From: Sulfitobacter sp. OXR-159
GTDB lineage: Bacteria > Pseudomonadota > Alphaproteobacteria > Rhodobacterales > Rhodobacteraceae
Length of the DNA stretch: 64,000 nt
Reading direction: 5' to 3'
Assembly (NCBI RefSeq): GCF_034377145.1
Contig: NZ_CP139707.1
Coordinates: 1,497,001 to 1,561,000 of the forward strand
A program made the position numbers and the translations under genes. Below the pieces are notes generated by a model. That model was not told where the DNA came from, made no database searches, and was given only the letters and a program-made list of their open reading frames with translations. Below are positions 1 through 9,988 of the stretch, piece after piece (positions within the stretch are counted from its first letter, which is position 1; each line of letters opens with the position of its first letter).

Positions 1-2090
1 CATTCTGCTGCCGTGCCCACTTCGATCACCGGCTCCATCTCGGCGAATTGCTGGGCTGAGAGGTGGCATTTAATCTGATGCCCGTCCGCCATGGTGACCA
101 TCGGCGGGACCTCCCGTTCGCAAAGGTCTCCCGGCACCTGTGATTTCCAGCGGCAGCGCGTTTGGAAAGGGCAGCCCGGTGGCGGGTTCATGGCCGAGGG
201 CACGTCGCCTTCGAGGACGATGTGTTTCTTCTTCACCTTGGTATCGGCAATCGGCACGGCACTCAGCAGCGCCTCGGTATAGGGGTGATAGGGCGGCGAG
301 AAGACTTGATCGGTGTCGCCCAATTCGACCACATGGCCCAGATACATCACCATCACCCGGTCGCTGAGATAGCGCACGATGGAGAGGTCATGGCTGATGA
401 ACAAGAGCGTCGTCTTCTGTTCGCGCTGAATCTCCATCAACAGGTCTGTCACTGCAGCCTGTACCGAAACATCCAGCGCCGAGACCGGCTCATCCGCCAC
501 CACGATCCGCGCGTCACCCGCAAAGGCGCGGGCGATGCCGACCCGCTGTTTTTGCCCGCCGGAAAGTTGCCGCGGCATGCGGGTGGCAAATTCACGCGGC
601 AGTTTGACCAGATCGAGCAGTTCCAGCATCCGCTGCTTGCGCTCTTTCTCATTCTTGCCGATGCGGAAAATTTCCAACGCGCGGATGATCTGCCGCCCGA
701 CGGTCATGGAAGGGTTCAGCGTGTCGAAGGGGTTTTGAAAGACCATCTGAACATCGGCGACATTCTTGGTCGTGCGGTCGTCAATCGCCACCCCGCCAAT
801 ATCCTTGCCGTCAAGGTAGATGTGCCCCTCGGTCGCCGTCTCAAGCCCCATGAGGACCTTGGCGAAGGTGGATTTGCCGCAGCCTGATTCCCCGACAATG
901 GCGAGGGTTTCGCTCTCATGGGCCTCGAAACTCAAGGATTCGTTGGCTTTGACCACCTTGGTATTGCCGCCGCCGAACATGGCATTTGCCGCGACCTGAT
1001 AGTATTTCTTGAGCTTGTCCATCTTGAGGACGACCTCGCCAACATCGCCCTTTTCCTTGACCTCGGCCAGTTCCAGTGGCGCTTGCCAGTCGATTTCTTG
1101 AAAGCGAATACAGCGGGTTTCGTGCCGGTCGTTGCCGGGTACGCTTTCCATCGGGATCGGCGCGGCATCGCAGCGGCCCGCCATGAAATAATCGCAGCGG
1201 GGGCCGAAGTTACAGCCGGGCGGGCGTTCATGGGGCAGGGGGAAGTTGCCGGGAATGGCCACAAGAGGGCGCGCGTTCTTGTCAGCGCCGGGCAGAGGGA
1301 TCGAACGGAAGAGCGCCTGCGTGTAGGGGTGCTGCATCTCGTCGAAGACATCGTGGATGGAGCCCTTCTCGACCGCTTCGCCGGAATACATCACGCAGAT
1401 ACGGTCGCAGGTTTCCAGCACCAGCCCGAGGTTGTGAGAAATGAACAGCATCGAGGTGCCGTATTTCTTACCCAAATCCTTCACCAGATCCACCACCGCC
1501 GCTTCGACGGTCACATCAAGCGCGGTCGTCGGCTCATCAAGGATCAGAAGCGAGGGTTCAGACATCAGCGCCATGGCAATCACGATGCGCTGCTGCTGCC
1601 CGCCAGAGAGTTGGTGCGGGTAGGCTTTCAAGATGCGCTCTGGATCGGGGAGTTTCACATCCGTGACCACCTGAAGCGCCCGCGCATAGGCTTCTTTCTC
1701 GGACATGCCCGCGTGGATCATCGGCACTTCCATCAACTGTTTGCCGATGCGCATGGCGGGGTTGAGGCTGGCCATCGGCTCTTGATAGATCATCGCGATC
1801 TCGCTGCCGCGAATGTCGCGTAGTTCTTCGGCGCTCATCTCGCTGAGGTCGCGGCCCTTGAACTTGATGGAGCCGCCGACGATCCGGCCATTGCGGCCCA
1901 GATCTTGCATCACGCCCAGCGCCACGGTCGACTTGCCGCAGCCGCTTTCGCCCACCAGCCCCACAGCTTCGCCCGGTTGGACGCTGACAGAGAAATCCAT
2001 CACGGCCGGAATCTCCCGCAGGCGGGTGAAGAAGGAGATCGACAGGTTGTTGATCTCGAGAATGGGGCCGTCGTAATCAGTCTTTGGCAT
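1..2090 (-). CDS. Peptide-type ABC transporter, fused double ATP-binding protein (partial, left edge)
   Basis: Cytoplasmic ATPase that powers import of a peptide-like solute. No stop is reached before base 1, so about 696 residues are visible. Two complete ABC cassettes lie in tandem: the first has Walker A GESGCGKST at residues 47-55 and signature LSGGQQQR near 165; the second has Walker A near 400 and LSGGQKQR near 508. Each is followed by the Cys-rich oligopeptide-transporter C-terminal segment typical of DppD/OppD and DppF/OppF, so this is a DppD-DppF fusion of the GsiA type. The start at 2090 has GGGAG a few bases upstream. It is last of three same-strand genes after two permeases. No solute-binding protein gene is in the window, so the substrate is unknown. 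Confidence 0.93.
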   Translation of the reverse strand, partial: MPKTDYDGPILEINNLSISFFTRLREIPAVMDFSVSVQPGEAVGLVGESGCGKSTVALGVMQDLGRNGRIVGGSIKFKGRDLSEMSAEELRDIRGSEIAMIYQEPMASLNPAMRIGKQLMEVPMIHAGMSEKEAYARALQVVTDVKLPDPERILKAYPHQLSGGQQQRIVIAMALMSEPSLLILDEPTTALDVTVEAAVVDLVKDLGKKYGTSMLFISHNLGLVLETCDRICVMYSGEAVEKGSIHDVFDEMQHPYTQALFRSIPLPGADKNARPLVAIPGNFPLPHERPPGCNFGPRCDYFMAGRCDAAPIPMESVPGNDRHETRCIRFQEIDWQAPLELAEVKEKGDVGEVVLKMDKLKKYYQVAANAMFGGGNTKVVKANESLSFEAHESETLAIVGESGCGKSTFAKVLMGLETATEGHIYLDGKDIGGVAIDDRTTKNVADVQMVFQNPFDTLNPSMTVGRQIIRALEIFRIGKNEKERKQRMLELLDLVKLPREFATRMPRQLSGGQKQRVGIARAFAGDARIVVADEPVSALDVSVQAAVTDLLMEIQREQKTTLLFISHDLSIVRYLSDRVMVMYLGHVVELGDTDQVFSPPYHPYTEALLSAVPIADTKVKKKHIVLEGDVPSAMNPPPGCPFQTRCRWKSQVPGDLCEREVPPMVTMADGHQIKCHLSAQQFAEMEPVIEVGTAAE

Positions 2091-2153
2091 TTGTCTCTCC
2101 CAGTCGGGGGGATCAAAAGGGTCCGGGAGGGGGCGCCCCCCGGAGGATGTTTC

Positions 2154-3626
2154 TTAGTCGCGCAAGGATTCTTCGCGCAGGCCGTCGGCCAGCAGGTTCA
2201 GGCCTAGAACGAGGCTCAGAAGCGCAAGGGCAGGTGCGATGGCCGCGTGCGGGTAGAGCGACAGCAGGCGGCGACCTGCGTTGATCGTGCTGCCCCAATC
2301 CGGGCTTTCGCTCTCTAGCCCAAGGCCGAAAAAGCCCAAAGTGCCCAGAAGGATCGTGGTATAACCAATGCGCAGACAGAAATCGACGATCAGCGGGCCA
2401 CGGGCGTTGGGCAGGATTTCCCACAGCATGATGTACCACGGGCCTTCGCCGCGGGTTTGGGCGGCGGCCACATAGTCGCGGGTTTTGATGTCGAGTGCGA
2501 GGCCGCGCACGATGCGGAAGACCGTGGGCGAGTTCACGAAGACGACCGAGACAAAGACCACCAGCACACCGGCGTCGATATCAAAGAGGTCGATCATGCC
2601 GGGTAAGCCCGGGATGCGGTAGCTATCCGTCGCCACGATCGCACCGTCGGTAGAGACCAGCGACAGGTACAGCCAGCCGACCACGCCCAGCACCACGATC
2701 AGCAGCGGCGTGCGGAACGATGGCTGCGTGTAGTAGCGCGAGTTCAGCAGCACGGCGAGGAAGATCAGCGGGAAGATGAACAGGAACACGGCCATATAGT
2801 TCGGAATGCCGGTCAGCACGATCTCGGGCGTGACCAGCAGGTAGAACAGCAAGATCACCGGGAAGGCGAGGATTAGGTTTGCCAAAAAGCTGAGGATCGT
2901 ATCCAGCCGCCCGCCGTAATAGCCCGCAGGCAGGCCCAGCGTGATCCCCACCATGAAGGCAAAGAGCGTCGCCAGCGGCGCGATCTGCACCACGACCCAA
3001 GAGCCCTTGATCAGCCGAGAGAAAACATCGCGGGCAAGGTTATCACCGCCCAACAGGAACCACGGGTATTCGCCCTCATCGGGGCTGCGCAGCGGGGTGC
3101 CGGGCAGCTTGTTCTTCATGCCCGACGTTTGGCTGAGGCTGTCGTGGGTCACCAGCAGGTCGAACAACCCGCCAAAAACTCCGGTGAAGACCCAGAACAT
3201 GACGATGGCAAAGCCGATCATCCCCACGGTGCTATCGAAAAGCTTGCCGTAGAGGCCAAGGCGGCGTTTGAAGTGGATGGAGACGGCGAAGGTCAGGATC
3301 AGCGCGATCCAGACCGGCAGCATCTGCTGCGACATGCCGCCGAAGATACCTGCCTGCGGCCCCATGAAGGCACCGGCGACGATATAGATCAGCGCCACAA
3401 GGATCAGCAGCGCAAACAGCAGGATCACCGCGCGGTTCAGCCCGCCCGCCACACCGCCCCGTCGGGCAACGGTGCCGTCGGGGTTGATCTCTTGTGCCTC
3501 ACTGGCAGGCAGGAAGGAAACGACAATCTGTGCCGCGACAGCCAAGGCCAGCATCACGCAAAGGCCGAGGAAGATGATGTTGAGCCCCGCAAGAGACCCG
3601 GTCCATGTCAGTTGTTCCATGTCCAT
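2154..3626 (-). CDS. ABC transporter permease, DppC type with long N-terminal extension
   Basis: Inner-membrane permease partner of the double ATPase downstream. The C-terminal part has the binding-protein-dependent permease fold, with the EAA loop (EILPNARGP) that contacts the ATPase, and ends in LADGLREESLRD like DppC/OppC. At 490 residues it is much longer than the usual 280-320. About 190 extra N-terminal residues carry several hydrophobic segments, and there is an additional hydrophobic insertion in the middle. There are two adjacent in-frame starts (M1 and M3); the first is used. It lies 6 bases after the DppB-type gene and about 60 bases before the ATPase, which indicates one operon. 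The substrate is unknown. Confidence 0.9.
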   Translation of the reverse strand: MDMEQLTWTGSLAGLNIIFLGLCVMLALAVAAQIVVSFLPASEAQEINPDGTVARRGGVAGGLNRAVILLFALLILVALIYIVAGAFMGPQAGIFGGMSQQMLPVWIALILTFAVSIHFKRRLGLYGKLFDSTVGMIGFAIVMFWVFTGVFGGLFDLLVTHDSLSQTSGMKNKLPGTPLRSPDEGEYPWFLLGGDNLARDVFSRLIKGSWVVVQIAPLATLFAFMVGITLGLPAGYYGGRLDTILSFLANLILAFPVILLFYLLVTPEIVLTGIPNYMAVFLFIFPLIFLAVLLNSRYYTQPSFRTPLLIVVLGVVGWLYLSLVSTDGAIVATDSYRIPGLPGMIDLFDIDAGVLVVFVSVVFVNSPTVFRIVRGLALDIKTRDYVAAAQTRGEGPWYIMLWEILPNARGPLIVDFCLRIGYTTILLGTLGFFGLGLESESPDWGSTINAGRRLLSLYPHAAIAPALALLSLVLGLNLLADGLREESLRD

Positions 3627-3632
3627 GCTCCC

Positions 3633-4721
3633 TTAAGAAATGCGAATGCGCGGGTTGAGGAAAACGTAGCCGATATCAGAGATCAACTGCGTCACAAGAA
3701 CGACGATGACCGACACGACCGAAACGGCGAGCAGCAGTTCGATGTCGTTGTTCGCCGCCGCTTGAACGAGGAGCCAGCCGAAGCCCTTGTAGTTGAACAG
3801 CGTCTCCACAATCACCACACCGTTCAGCAGCCATGGGATTTGCAGCATGATCACCGTGAAGGGCGCGATCAGCGCGTTGCGCAGGGCGTGTTTCAGCACG
3901 ATCTCAGAGAATTTCACCCCCTTGAGCCGCGCTGTGCGGATATACTGCGCGGTCATCACCTCGGTCATCGACGCGCGCGTCATCCGGGCGATATAGCCCA
4001 TGCCGTAGAGCGAGATGGTCAGCACCGGCAGGAAGAAGTTCCAGAAGTTGGCGTCTTTCATGGCAGAGGTCGCGGAGCCGAGAAATAGGGTTTTACTGTC
4101 GATCCAGCCCCATTCCGCCAGAAGCGGCGAGAGGCCAAAGCGCGAGGAGGCCAGCACCGCGATGAAGATCACGCCTGAAACATATTCAGGCGTCGCGGTG
4201 GTAGCGATAGAGAAGGTCGAGAGCGAACGGTCAAGCTTGGAGCCTTCGCGCATGCCCGCCAGCACACCGACGATCAGCGCCGAAGGGACCATCAGCATCA
4301 GCACCCAGAACATCAGCTTGCCTGTCAGTGCGAGACGGGTCAGGACGGTTTCACCGACAGGTTCTTTGAAGACGGTCGAAAACCCCCAGTCGCCCTGCAG
4401 GATGCCGCAGCGGGTTGGACGCGCCTCTACCGGGGTGCCGGGGGCGAAACAGCGGCCAAAGGTCTCTTCGGGCGTGTCGCCCTCTGTGACCCATCCGGGC
4501 AACACGCCCAGCCATTCGCCGAACTTGTCGACGGTGGGTTGCAGATAGCCGCGGCTTTCAAGGTAGCTGGCCACGGCCTCGTCGGACATGCGGAAGTTGC
4601 CTTGGGTTTTGGCGAGCTTTTCGAGGTTCGGATAGAGATTGGTCAGCCAGAATACGATGAACGTCAGGCAGAGCGCCGTCAGCAACATCACACCCAGCCG
4701 GCGCAAAATGAATAGTCCCAT
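3633..4721 (-). CDS. ABC transporter permease, DppB type
   Basis: Inner-membrane permease of the same peptide-type importer, first gene of the visible operon. It begins MGLFILRRLGVM, the typical DppB/OppB N-terminal helix, followed by a periplasmic loop and five more hydrophobic segments. The EAA loop (HALRNALIAP) is near residue 275, and the protein ends with the family-typical LNPRIRIS. The length of 362 is slightly above the family norm because of an enlarged first periplasmic loop. The reading frame stays open upstream to 4847, but the 4721 ATG has AGGGGA at good spacing and starts exactly where the family starts, so the longer form was rejected. Confidence 0.92.
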   Translation of the reverse strand: MGLFILRRLGVMLLTALCLTFIVFWLTNLYPNLEKLAKTQGNFRMSDEAVASYLESRGYLQPTVDKFGEWLGVLPGWVTEGDTPEETFGRCFAPGTPVEARPTRCGILQGDWGFSTVFKEPVGETVLTRLALTGKLMFWVLMLMVPSALIVGVLAGMREGSKLDRSLSTFSIATTATPEYVSGVIFIAVLASSRFGLSPLLAEWGWIDSKTLFLGSATSAMKDANFWNFFLPVLTISLYGMGYIARMTRASMTEVMTAQYIRTARLKGVKFSEIVLKHALRNALIAPFTVIMLQIPWLLNGVVIVETLFNYKGFGWLLVQAAANNDIELLLAVSVVSVIVVLVTQLISDIGYVFLNPRIRIS

Positions 4722-5030
4722 GTGGTCCCCTGTGGCAGGGTCGGGCGGTGACTTGGCCCGACGATGCGGCCTTTGTGGCCTTTTTGATTTGTGCGGCGCC
4801 ATCACAGCGCCGGTTCTGTTCGCGGCAGACGTGCTGCCTGTGCGCACTGTGATGCCTAAGACCCATTGGCGGTCTTTCCCAGCGTCACGCGCTTGGTCGT
4901 TGATCTGACTGTTTTCAGAGCAGTTCAGCCATCAGGCACATAAATTGGTCGCGCGTCAACATTCGGCTGAGCCGTTTGAGGGAGTTTTTGCGACATTTTG
5001 AGGGTCTGAAAGCGACAATTCGGGCAGGGG
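4722..5030. other. Intergenic region upstream of the ABC transporter operon
   Basis: This 309-base stretch separates the start of the permease operon from the stop of the AraC-type gene; both neighbours are on the minus strand. ORFs crossing it lack ribosome binding sites and have low-complexity Arg/Pro-rich translations, so none is called. It should contain the operon promoter, but I could not find a convincing -35/-10 pair. Confidence 0.5.
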
Positions 5031-5807
5031 TCAGCGCAGCTTGCTGGGGGGAAGGCCGCTGTGCTGCTGCATGAAACGGGTGAAATAGGCAGCGGAGCCA
5101 AAGCCCAGAGAGGCTGCGATTTCGGCGGCGGTTTGATCGGTTTCGGCCAACAGACGCCGGGCGGCATGGCAACTGCGTTCGGTCAAGAGATCGGCGGCGG
5201 ATTTGCCGGTGGCCGCTTTGACAGCGCGGGTCAGATGGGTCGGCGTGACGCCCAGTTCCGCTGCGTGATCGGCCATGCTGCCCCCCTTGGGCGCGCGCTG
5301 GGCGATCAGGGCGCAGAACCGCGCGCTGAGCCTGTCGCCGGCCTTGGGCCGGGGGGCGGCATGTTCGTCTGACATGATCTGACGGCGGAGCCATACCGAT
5401 ATCAGCGCGACCTGAGCCTTCAGCGCGTCTTGTTGGAGGGGGCGGCCTTGCTGAACCTCCCGCTGGGTCTGTTCGATCAGGGCCGCGATTTCGGATTGGG
5501 CCAGACCGTCGCGGATGCGCAACTGGCGCGGCATTTCGGGCAAACGCACATCGCTTTCTTCGGGGATCAGCACCGCATGGCCCAGACATTGATAGCCCAG
5601 TTCCAGAGCAAAGAGCGACCGCGCCGGTACCCAGAGCGCGTTATGGGGGCTGATGCCCCGGCGTTGCCCATCCAGCAGCAACCGACCCTGGCCCCGGGTG
5701 ATCCAGATCAGAAGATGGTGGTCGCGCTCATGGGCGAGGGTCAGCCGCCAATCTTGCCCCGCAGAAAGCTGGGCCAAGGTCTGGGTTTGTATCTGCGTTT
5801 GGGGCAC
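5031..5807 (-). CDS. AraC family transcriptional regulator
   Basis: Predicted DNA-binding regulator of 258 residues. The N-terminal half resembles the cupin-like effector domain of AraC proteins (HHLLIWITRGQGRLLLDG). The C-terminal hundred residues contain the two helix-turn-helix motifs, including the diagnostic second motif LGFGSAAYFTRFMQQHSG near residues 230-250. The inducer is unknown. It lies 100 bases downstream of miaA on the same strand and about 310 bases upstream of the peptide-type ABC operon, so it could control that operon, but nothing in the sequence proves it. Confidence 0.9.
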   Translation of the reverse strand: MPQTQIQTQTLAQLSAGQDWRLTLAHERDHHLLIWITRGQGRLLLDGQRRGISPHNALWVPARSLFALELGYQCLGHAVLIPEESDVRLPEMPRQLRIRDGLAQSEIAALIEQTQREVQQGRPLQQDALKAQVALISVWLRRQIMSDEHAAPRPKAGDRLSARFCALIAQRAPKGGSMADHAAELGVTPTHLTRAVKAATGKSAADLLTERSCHAARRLLAETDQTAAEIAASLGFGSAAYFTRFMQQHSGLPPSKLR

Positions 5808-5907
5808 GCGGCGCTTTCGTCGAGAAATGGCAACCCTGTCGGGACAATCTACAACGTCACGCTATCGGATGGTTGGAATAACGCAAGAAACTGTGTGCGC
5901 CCTGCGG

Positions 5908-6798
5908 TTATTGCGGCGTCACCCGATGCCAATCTGCCATTTTGCTACGCATCCAAGTGCGCTGCCGTTTGGCGAAGCGGCGGGTGGCAACCACGGCGGC
6001 TTCGCGGGCGCGGTGCAGGGGCCAATCGCCGTCAATGTGGCGGATCAGTTCCGGCACGCCGATGGCGCGATGGGCGGGCAGCGTGGGGTCATAACGCGGG
6101 CGCAGGGCAGCGACCTCTTCCAAGGCGCCTTGCTCTAACATCAGGTCAAAGCGTTGGGCGATGCGGGCGTTCAGCCAATCCCGCTCAACATCGAAAACGA
6201 TCGGCAGGCAGTCTGCGAGCGGCAAAAGCGGCGCGCCGGTATCGCGTTGCCAGTCCGACAGGCCGCGCCCGGTGGCCTGCCACACTTCCCAAGCGCGCTG
6301 CACCCGCGCGCGGTTGCGCTGGTCAATGCCCGCCGCGGTCTCGGCATCAAGCTGCGCCAGCAAGTCGTTGAGCGTCATGTCATCGCCTTGGGCGCGGACC
6401 TCTGGCGGGGTTTCCGGAATTTCGGCCAACCCCTGCGTCAGAGCCGCGAAGTAAAGCCCGGTGCCGCCGGTGATAATCACCCGCTGATCGCCGCCCAGCA
6501 GCGGCGCCACCTCGCGCAGCCAATGGCCGGTGGAGTAGGGTGCATCCTCGGCCAGATGACCATAGAGCAGATGCGGCGCACGGGCCTCTTCTTCGGCTGA
6601 GGGCCGGGCGCTGATGATGCGCAACGGCGCGTAGACCTGACTGGCATCTGCGTTGACGATCACACCGCCCTGCGCCTCGGCAATGGCGAGTGCCAGGGCG
6701 GATTTGCCGCTGGCGGTCGGTCCGGCGATGAGCACCGGGCGCTCGGGCGGCAGGTCTTGCAGCAGCGCGTCAAACTGGGCCTTGGGAATATCCGGCAT
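5908..6798 (-). CDS. miaA: tRNA dimethylallyltransferase
   Basis: Transfers a dimethylallyl group from DMAPP to N6 of A37 in tRNAs that read codons starting with U. The P-loop GPTASGKS is at residues 26-33, followed by the conserved NADASQVY segment and the GGTGLYF motif. Length 296 is normal. It is divergent from pyrH, with about 130 bases between that should hold both promoters. The conserved neighbours make the assignment secure. Confidence 0.96.
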   Translation of the reverse strand: MPDIPKAQFDALLQDLPPERPVLIAGPTASGKSALALAIAEAQGGVIVNADASQVYAPLRIISARPSAEEEARAPHLLYGHLAEDAPYSTGHWLREVAPLLGGDQRVIITGGTGLYFAALTQGLAEIPETPPEVRAQGDDMTLNDLLAQLDAETAAGIDQRNRARVQRAWEVWQATGRGLSDWQRDTGAPLLPLADCLPIVFDVERDWLNARIAQRFDLMLEQGALEEVAALRPRYDPTLPAHRAIGVPELIRHIDGDWPLHRAREAAVVATRRFAKRQRTWMRSKMADWHRVTPQ

Positions 6799-6928
6799 TT
6801 CTTTGCGTCTTCCTTACGTCCCGCATTGAACCTTGGGCGTATTTGCGACATTTTGGCGCGAAATGAAAACCCCTCACCGCCGCAAGGCTCAAATCTCCTC
6901 CGGTTGGTGAAATAATAAGGTGTGCCCG

Positions 6929-7654
6929 ATGTCCCAAGACACCCCCCAAGTCTCCTTTAACCGCGTGATGCTAAAGATTTCCGGGGAGGCGCTGATGGGT
7001 GACCTCGGCTATGGCCTGCATCCGCCAACCGTCGAACGCATCGCCCGTGAGGTGCAATCGGTGCACAGTCTTGGTGTCGAGATCTGTATGGTCATCGGTG
7101 GCGGCAACATTTTCCGCGGGCTGCAAGGCTCGGCGCAGGGGATGGAGCGGACCACGGCGGATTACATGGGCATGCTCGCCACGGTCATGAACGCGCTGGC
7201 GATGCAATCGGCGCTCGAAGGTCTGGGCATTCACACGCGGGTGATCAGCGCCATCACGATGAACGAAGTGGCCGAGCCCTATATCCGTCGCCGCGCCGTG
7301 CGCCACCTTGAGAAGAAGCGGGTCTGCATCTTTGCCGCGGGCACCGGCAACCCCTATTTCACCACCGACACCGCTGCGACCCTGCGTGCCAATGAAATGT
7401 CTTGCGAGGCGATCTTCAAAGGCACCAAGGTCGATGGCGTCTATGACAAGGATCCGGCCAAGTTCGACGACGCGAAGCGCTATGACATGGTGAGCTATGA
7501 CGACGTGCTGCAAAAGCGGCTTGGGGTGATGGACGCCTCTGCCATCGCGCTGGCGCGGGACAACAACCTGCCGATCATCGTCTTCTCGCTGGACGAGCCG
7601 GGCGGCTTCCAAGGCATTTTGGCGGGGCAGGGTACTTACACCCGCGTCGGTTAA
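6929..7654 (+). CDS. pyrH: Uridylate kinase (UMP kinase)
   Basis: Phosphorylates UMP to UDP in pyrimidine nucleotide synthesis; the bacterial enzyme is a hexamer of the amino-acid-kinase fold. It shows [10 protein letters not shown] near the N-terminus, GGGNIFRG, and the acceptor region [11 protein letters not shown]. Length 241 is typical. A GTG at 6920 is in frame, but AAGG at 6917-6920 sits correctly for the ATG at 6929, so that start is chosen. It heads the pyrH-frr-uppS-cdsA-dxr-rseP cluster. Confidence 0.97.
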   Translation: MSQDTPQVSFNRVMLKISGEALMGDLGYGLHPPTVERIAREVQSVHSLGVEICMVIGGGNIFRGLQGSAQGMERTTADYMGMLATVMNALAMQSALEGLGIHTRVISAITMNEVAEPYIRRRAVRHLEKKRVCIFAAGTGNPYFTTDTAATLRANEMSCEAIFKGTKVDGVYDKDPAKFDDAKRYDMVSYDDVLQKRLGVMDASAIALARDNNLPIIVFSLDEPGGFQGILAGQGTYTRVG

Positions 7655-7709
7655 GACGCGCACCACAGCGCGGGGATCGTCCTACGGCGGGGCGATTGGC
7701 CCGAGGTCG

Positions 7710-7734
7710 CCGCGCCTCTCGCAAGAGGGCGCGG
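7710..7734 (+). other. Hairpin between pyrH and frr
   Basis: CCGCGCC-TCT pairs with AGA-GGGCGCGG around a CGCA loop, with one imperfect position. No T-run follows, so it is more likely an mRNA processing or stability element, or a weak attenuator, than a full terminator. Confidence 0.45.
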
Positions 7735-7826
7735 TTGTCAGATGGTGGCGGAATAATGGGCAGTTGTGAAAGCGCCGCGCCACCGTTAGAAAGCCGTAAC
7801 GCAAGGAAACAACAAGCAGGCTCGCC

Positions 7827-8393
7827 ATGTCAGACGAATTTATGCTCGATACCGATGATCTTGAACGGCGGATGAACGGCGCGATTGCGTCGCTTCGGAC
7901 CGAGTTCGCATCGCTGCGCACAGGGCGTGGCTCGGCCTCTATGCTGGAGCCGGTGATGGTTGAGGCTTATGGCCAAATGACCCCGGTGAACCAAGTCGGC
8001 ACCGTCAACGTGCCAGAGCCGCGCATGGTGACGATCAACGTTTGGGACAAAGGTCTTGTCGGCAAGGTTGAAAAGGCCATCCGTGAAAGCGGTCTGGGCA
8101 TCAACCCGCAGCTTAATGGCACCATCATCATGCTGCCGATCCCTGAGCTCAACGAAGAGCGCCGCACCCAGTTGACCAAGGTCGCAGGCCAATATGCCGA
8201 ACACGCACGTGTCTCGATCCGCAACATCCGCCGCGACGGGATGGATCAGATTAAGAAAGCCAAGAACGACGGTGCGATGTCTGAGGATGACCAGAAAATC
8301 TGGGAGGGCGAAGTGCAGGACCTGACCAACCGCTTCATCACCCTCATCGATGACCAGCTTGAGACGAAACAGGCCGAAATCATGCAAGTCTGA
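7827..8393 (+). CDS. frr: Ribosome recycling factor
   Basis: Releases the post-termination ribosome from mRNA together with EF-G. The 188-residue product has the family landmarks: [12 protein letters not shown] near residue 30, the central [13 protein letters not shown], and the C-terminal [16 protein letters not shown] arm. Length is close to the 185 of E. coli. Translation starts at ATG 7827 after AAGGAAACAACAAGCAGG. The pyrH-frr pair is conserved across bacteria. Confidence 0.97.
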   Translation: MSDEFMLDTDDLERRMNGAIASLRTEFASLRTGRGSASMLEPVMVEAYGQMTPVNQVGTVNVPEPRMVTINVWDKGLVGKVEKAIRESGLGINPQLNGTIIMLPIPELNEERRTQLTKVAGQYAEHARVSIRNIRRDGMDQIKKAKNDGAMSEDDQKIWEGEVQDLTNRFITLIDDQLETKQAEIMQV

Positions 8394-8441
8394 CCCGCGC
8401 TTTCGCGCAGGGACATAGAACTTGAAAGAAAAGGTCGAGAC

Positions 8442-9179
8442 ATGAGCACCGCCGAAACCCAGCCCCAAACGATACCCGGCGGGCCACGCCATGTGGCGAT
8501 TATCATGGACGGCAATGGCCGCTGGGCCACCCAACGCGGGCGGCCCCGGCTTTTTGGCCACCACGCCGGTGCCAAGAGGGTGCGCGAGATCGTTGAATGC
8601 TGCCCCGATGTGGGGGTGGAGTATCTGACGATCTTTGCCTTCTCGACCGAGAATTGGAAACGCACGCAGGTCGAAGTAGCCGGGCTTATGTCGCTGTTTC
8701 GGCGCTATATCTCCAAGGAAATGCGCAGCCTCAGCGAATATGGCGCGCGGGTCCGTTTTATTGGGGACCGCGACCGGCTGGATGACAAGCTCATCAAACT
8801 GATGGGAGAGCTTGAGGCCCATACCGCGCATAACACCCGCATTAATCTGACGATTGCGCTGAATTACGGCGGCCGCGATGAGGTGGCCCGCGCCACGCAT
8901 CGTTTGGCCCAAGATGTCGCCAGCGGCAAACTTGACCCCGACAGCGTGGACGAAGAGACCCTGCCGCGCTACCTCGATACCCATGTGCTGCCCGACCCCG
9001 ACTTGGTGATCCGCACCAGCGGCGAGGCGCGGATTTCGAACTTTCTGCTGTGGCAATCGGCCTATGCGGAATATGAGTTCATCGACACGCTGTGGCCGGA
9101 TTTCACCCGCGAGGAATTCGCCCGGCTCTGCGCCGCCTATGGCGGGCGTGACAGGCGGTTCGGTGCGGTCAAGACCTGA
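8442..9179 (+). CDS. uppS: Undecaprenyl diphosphate synthase
   Basis: Cis-prenyltransferase that condenses farnesyl diphosphate with isopentenyl diphosphates to make the lipid carrier for peptidoglycan. The signature IIMDGNGRWA contains the catalytic Asp23, and a second signature RTSGEARISNFLLWQSAYAE lies in the C-terminal half. Length 245 is normal. It is followed 11 bases later by cdsA in a typical co-transcribed order. Confidence 0.96.
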   Translation: MSTAETQPQTIPGGPRHVAIIMDGNGRWATQRGRPRLFGHHAGAKRVREIVECCPDVGVEYLTIFAFSTENWKRTQVEVAGLMSLFRRYISKEMRSLSEYGARVRFIGDRDRLDDKLIKLMGELEAHTAHNTRINLTIALNYGGRDEVARATHRLAQDVASGKLDPDSVDEETLPRYLDTHVLPDPDLVIRTSGEARISNFLLWQSAYAEYEFIDTLWPDFTREEFARLCAAYGGRDRRFGAVKT

Positions 9180-9190
9180 GGAGAGCTGCG

Positions 9191-9982
9191 ATGAAATCAC
9201 CTGAACAATGGTCCGACCTGCGGGCGCGGATGCTGTCTGCCAGCGCCATGATCCTGATTGGCCTGCTGGGCATCTGGCTGGGCGGTGTGGTGTTTCATCT
9301 GCTGGTGGCATTGATTTGCGGCATGATGGTCTGGGAATTGGTCGGCATGCTGCGCGGGCCGGGGCAGGCGGAATCTTGGCAGCTTGGGCTGGTGACGGGC
9401 GTGGCGGTGTTGGCGTCGGTTTATCTGCCCGTCGGCCTTGGGCTGCCGTTGTTGCTGGCACCCGCGCTTTTGGGCTTCGCGCTATTGAGCGCCAACCGCA
9501 CGCTTTACATGAGCTTTACCGCCATGATCCTGCTGGCGGGCTTTGGTTTGATCCAGTTGCGCGATGACATGGGCTTTGGCTGGTTGATGTGGCTTGTGCT
9601 GGTGGTCGTGGTCACCGATGTGGTGGGCTATTTCGCCGGTCGCGCCATTGGCGGGCCGAAGTTCTGGCCCAAGGTCAGCCCCAAGAAAACATGGTCCGGC
9701 ACCGCGTCGGGCTGGGTCGGGGCGGCTGTTGTTGGGCTGATCTTTTCCTTCAACACAGGCTTTGGGCTGCAACTTGTTGGCATCTCGGTCGCGCTGTCGA
9801 TGGCTTCGCAGATGGGCGATATGGCGGAATCGGGGATGAAGCGGAAAATGGGCGTCAAAGACAGCTCGGCGCTGATCCCCGGCCATGGCGGTCTGCTGGA
9901 CCGCTTTGATGGAATGCTGGGCGCTGCGGTGTTCTTGCTGATCGTCGGGCCGCTGATCGGCTTCCCGCCGGGCGTGAACTGA
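9191..9982 (+). CDS. cdsA: Phosphatidate cytidylyltransferase
   Basis: Integral membrane enzyme that makes CDP-diacylglycerol from phosphatidate and CTP, the branch point for phospholipids. It has about seven hydrophobic segments and the C-terminal signature (SQMGDMAESGMKRKMGVKDS followed by LIPGHGGLLDRFD). Length 263 is typical for alphaproteobacteria. GAGGAGAG stands upstream of ATG 9191. The gene lies between uppS and dxr with very short spacers. Confidence 0.95.
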   Translation: MKSPEQWSDLRARMLSASAMILIGLLGIWLGGVVFHLLVALICGMMVWELVGMLRGPGQAESWQLGLVTGVAVLASVYLPVGLGLPLLLAPALLGFALLSANRTLYMSFTAMILLAGFGLIQLRDDMGFGWLMWLVLVVVVTDVVGYFAGRAIGGPKFWPKVSPKKTWSGTASGWVGAAVVGLIFSFNTGFGLQLVGISVALSMASQMGDMAESGMKRKMGVKDSSALIPGHGGLLDRFDGMLGAAVFLLIVGPLIGFPPGVN

Positions 9983-9988
9983 TCCGCT

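Noticed and set aside
7830..9461. Minus-strand frame of 543 codons opposite frr and uppS
   Set aside because: Same codon-position shadow effect; frr and uppS on the plus strand have all family motifs.
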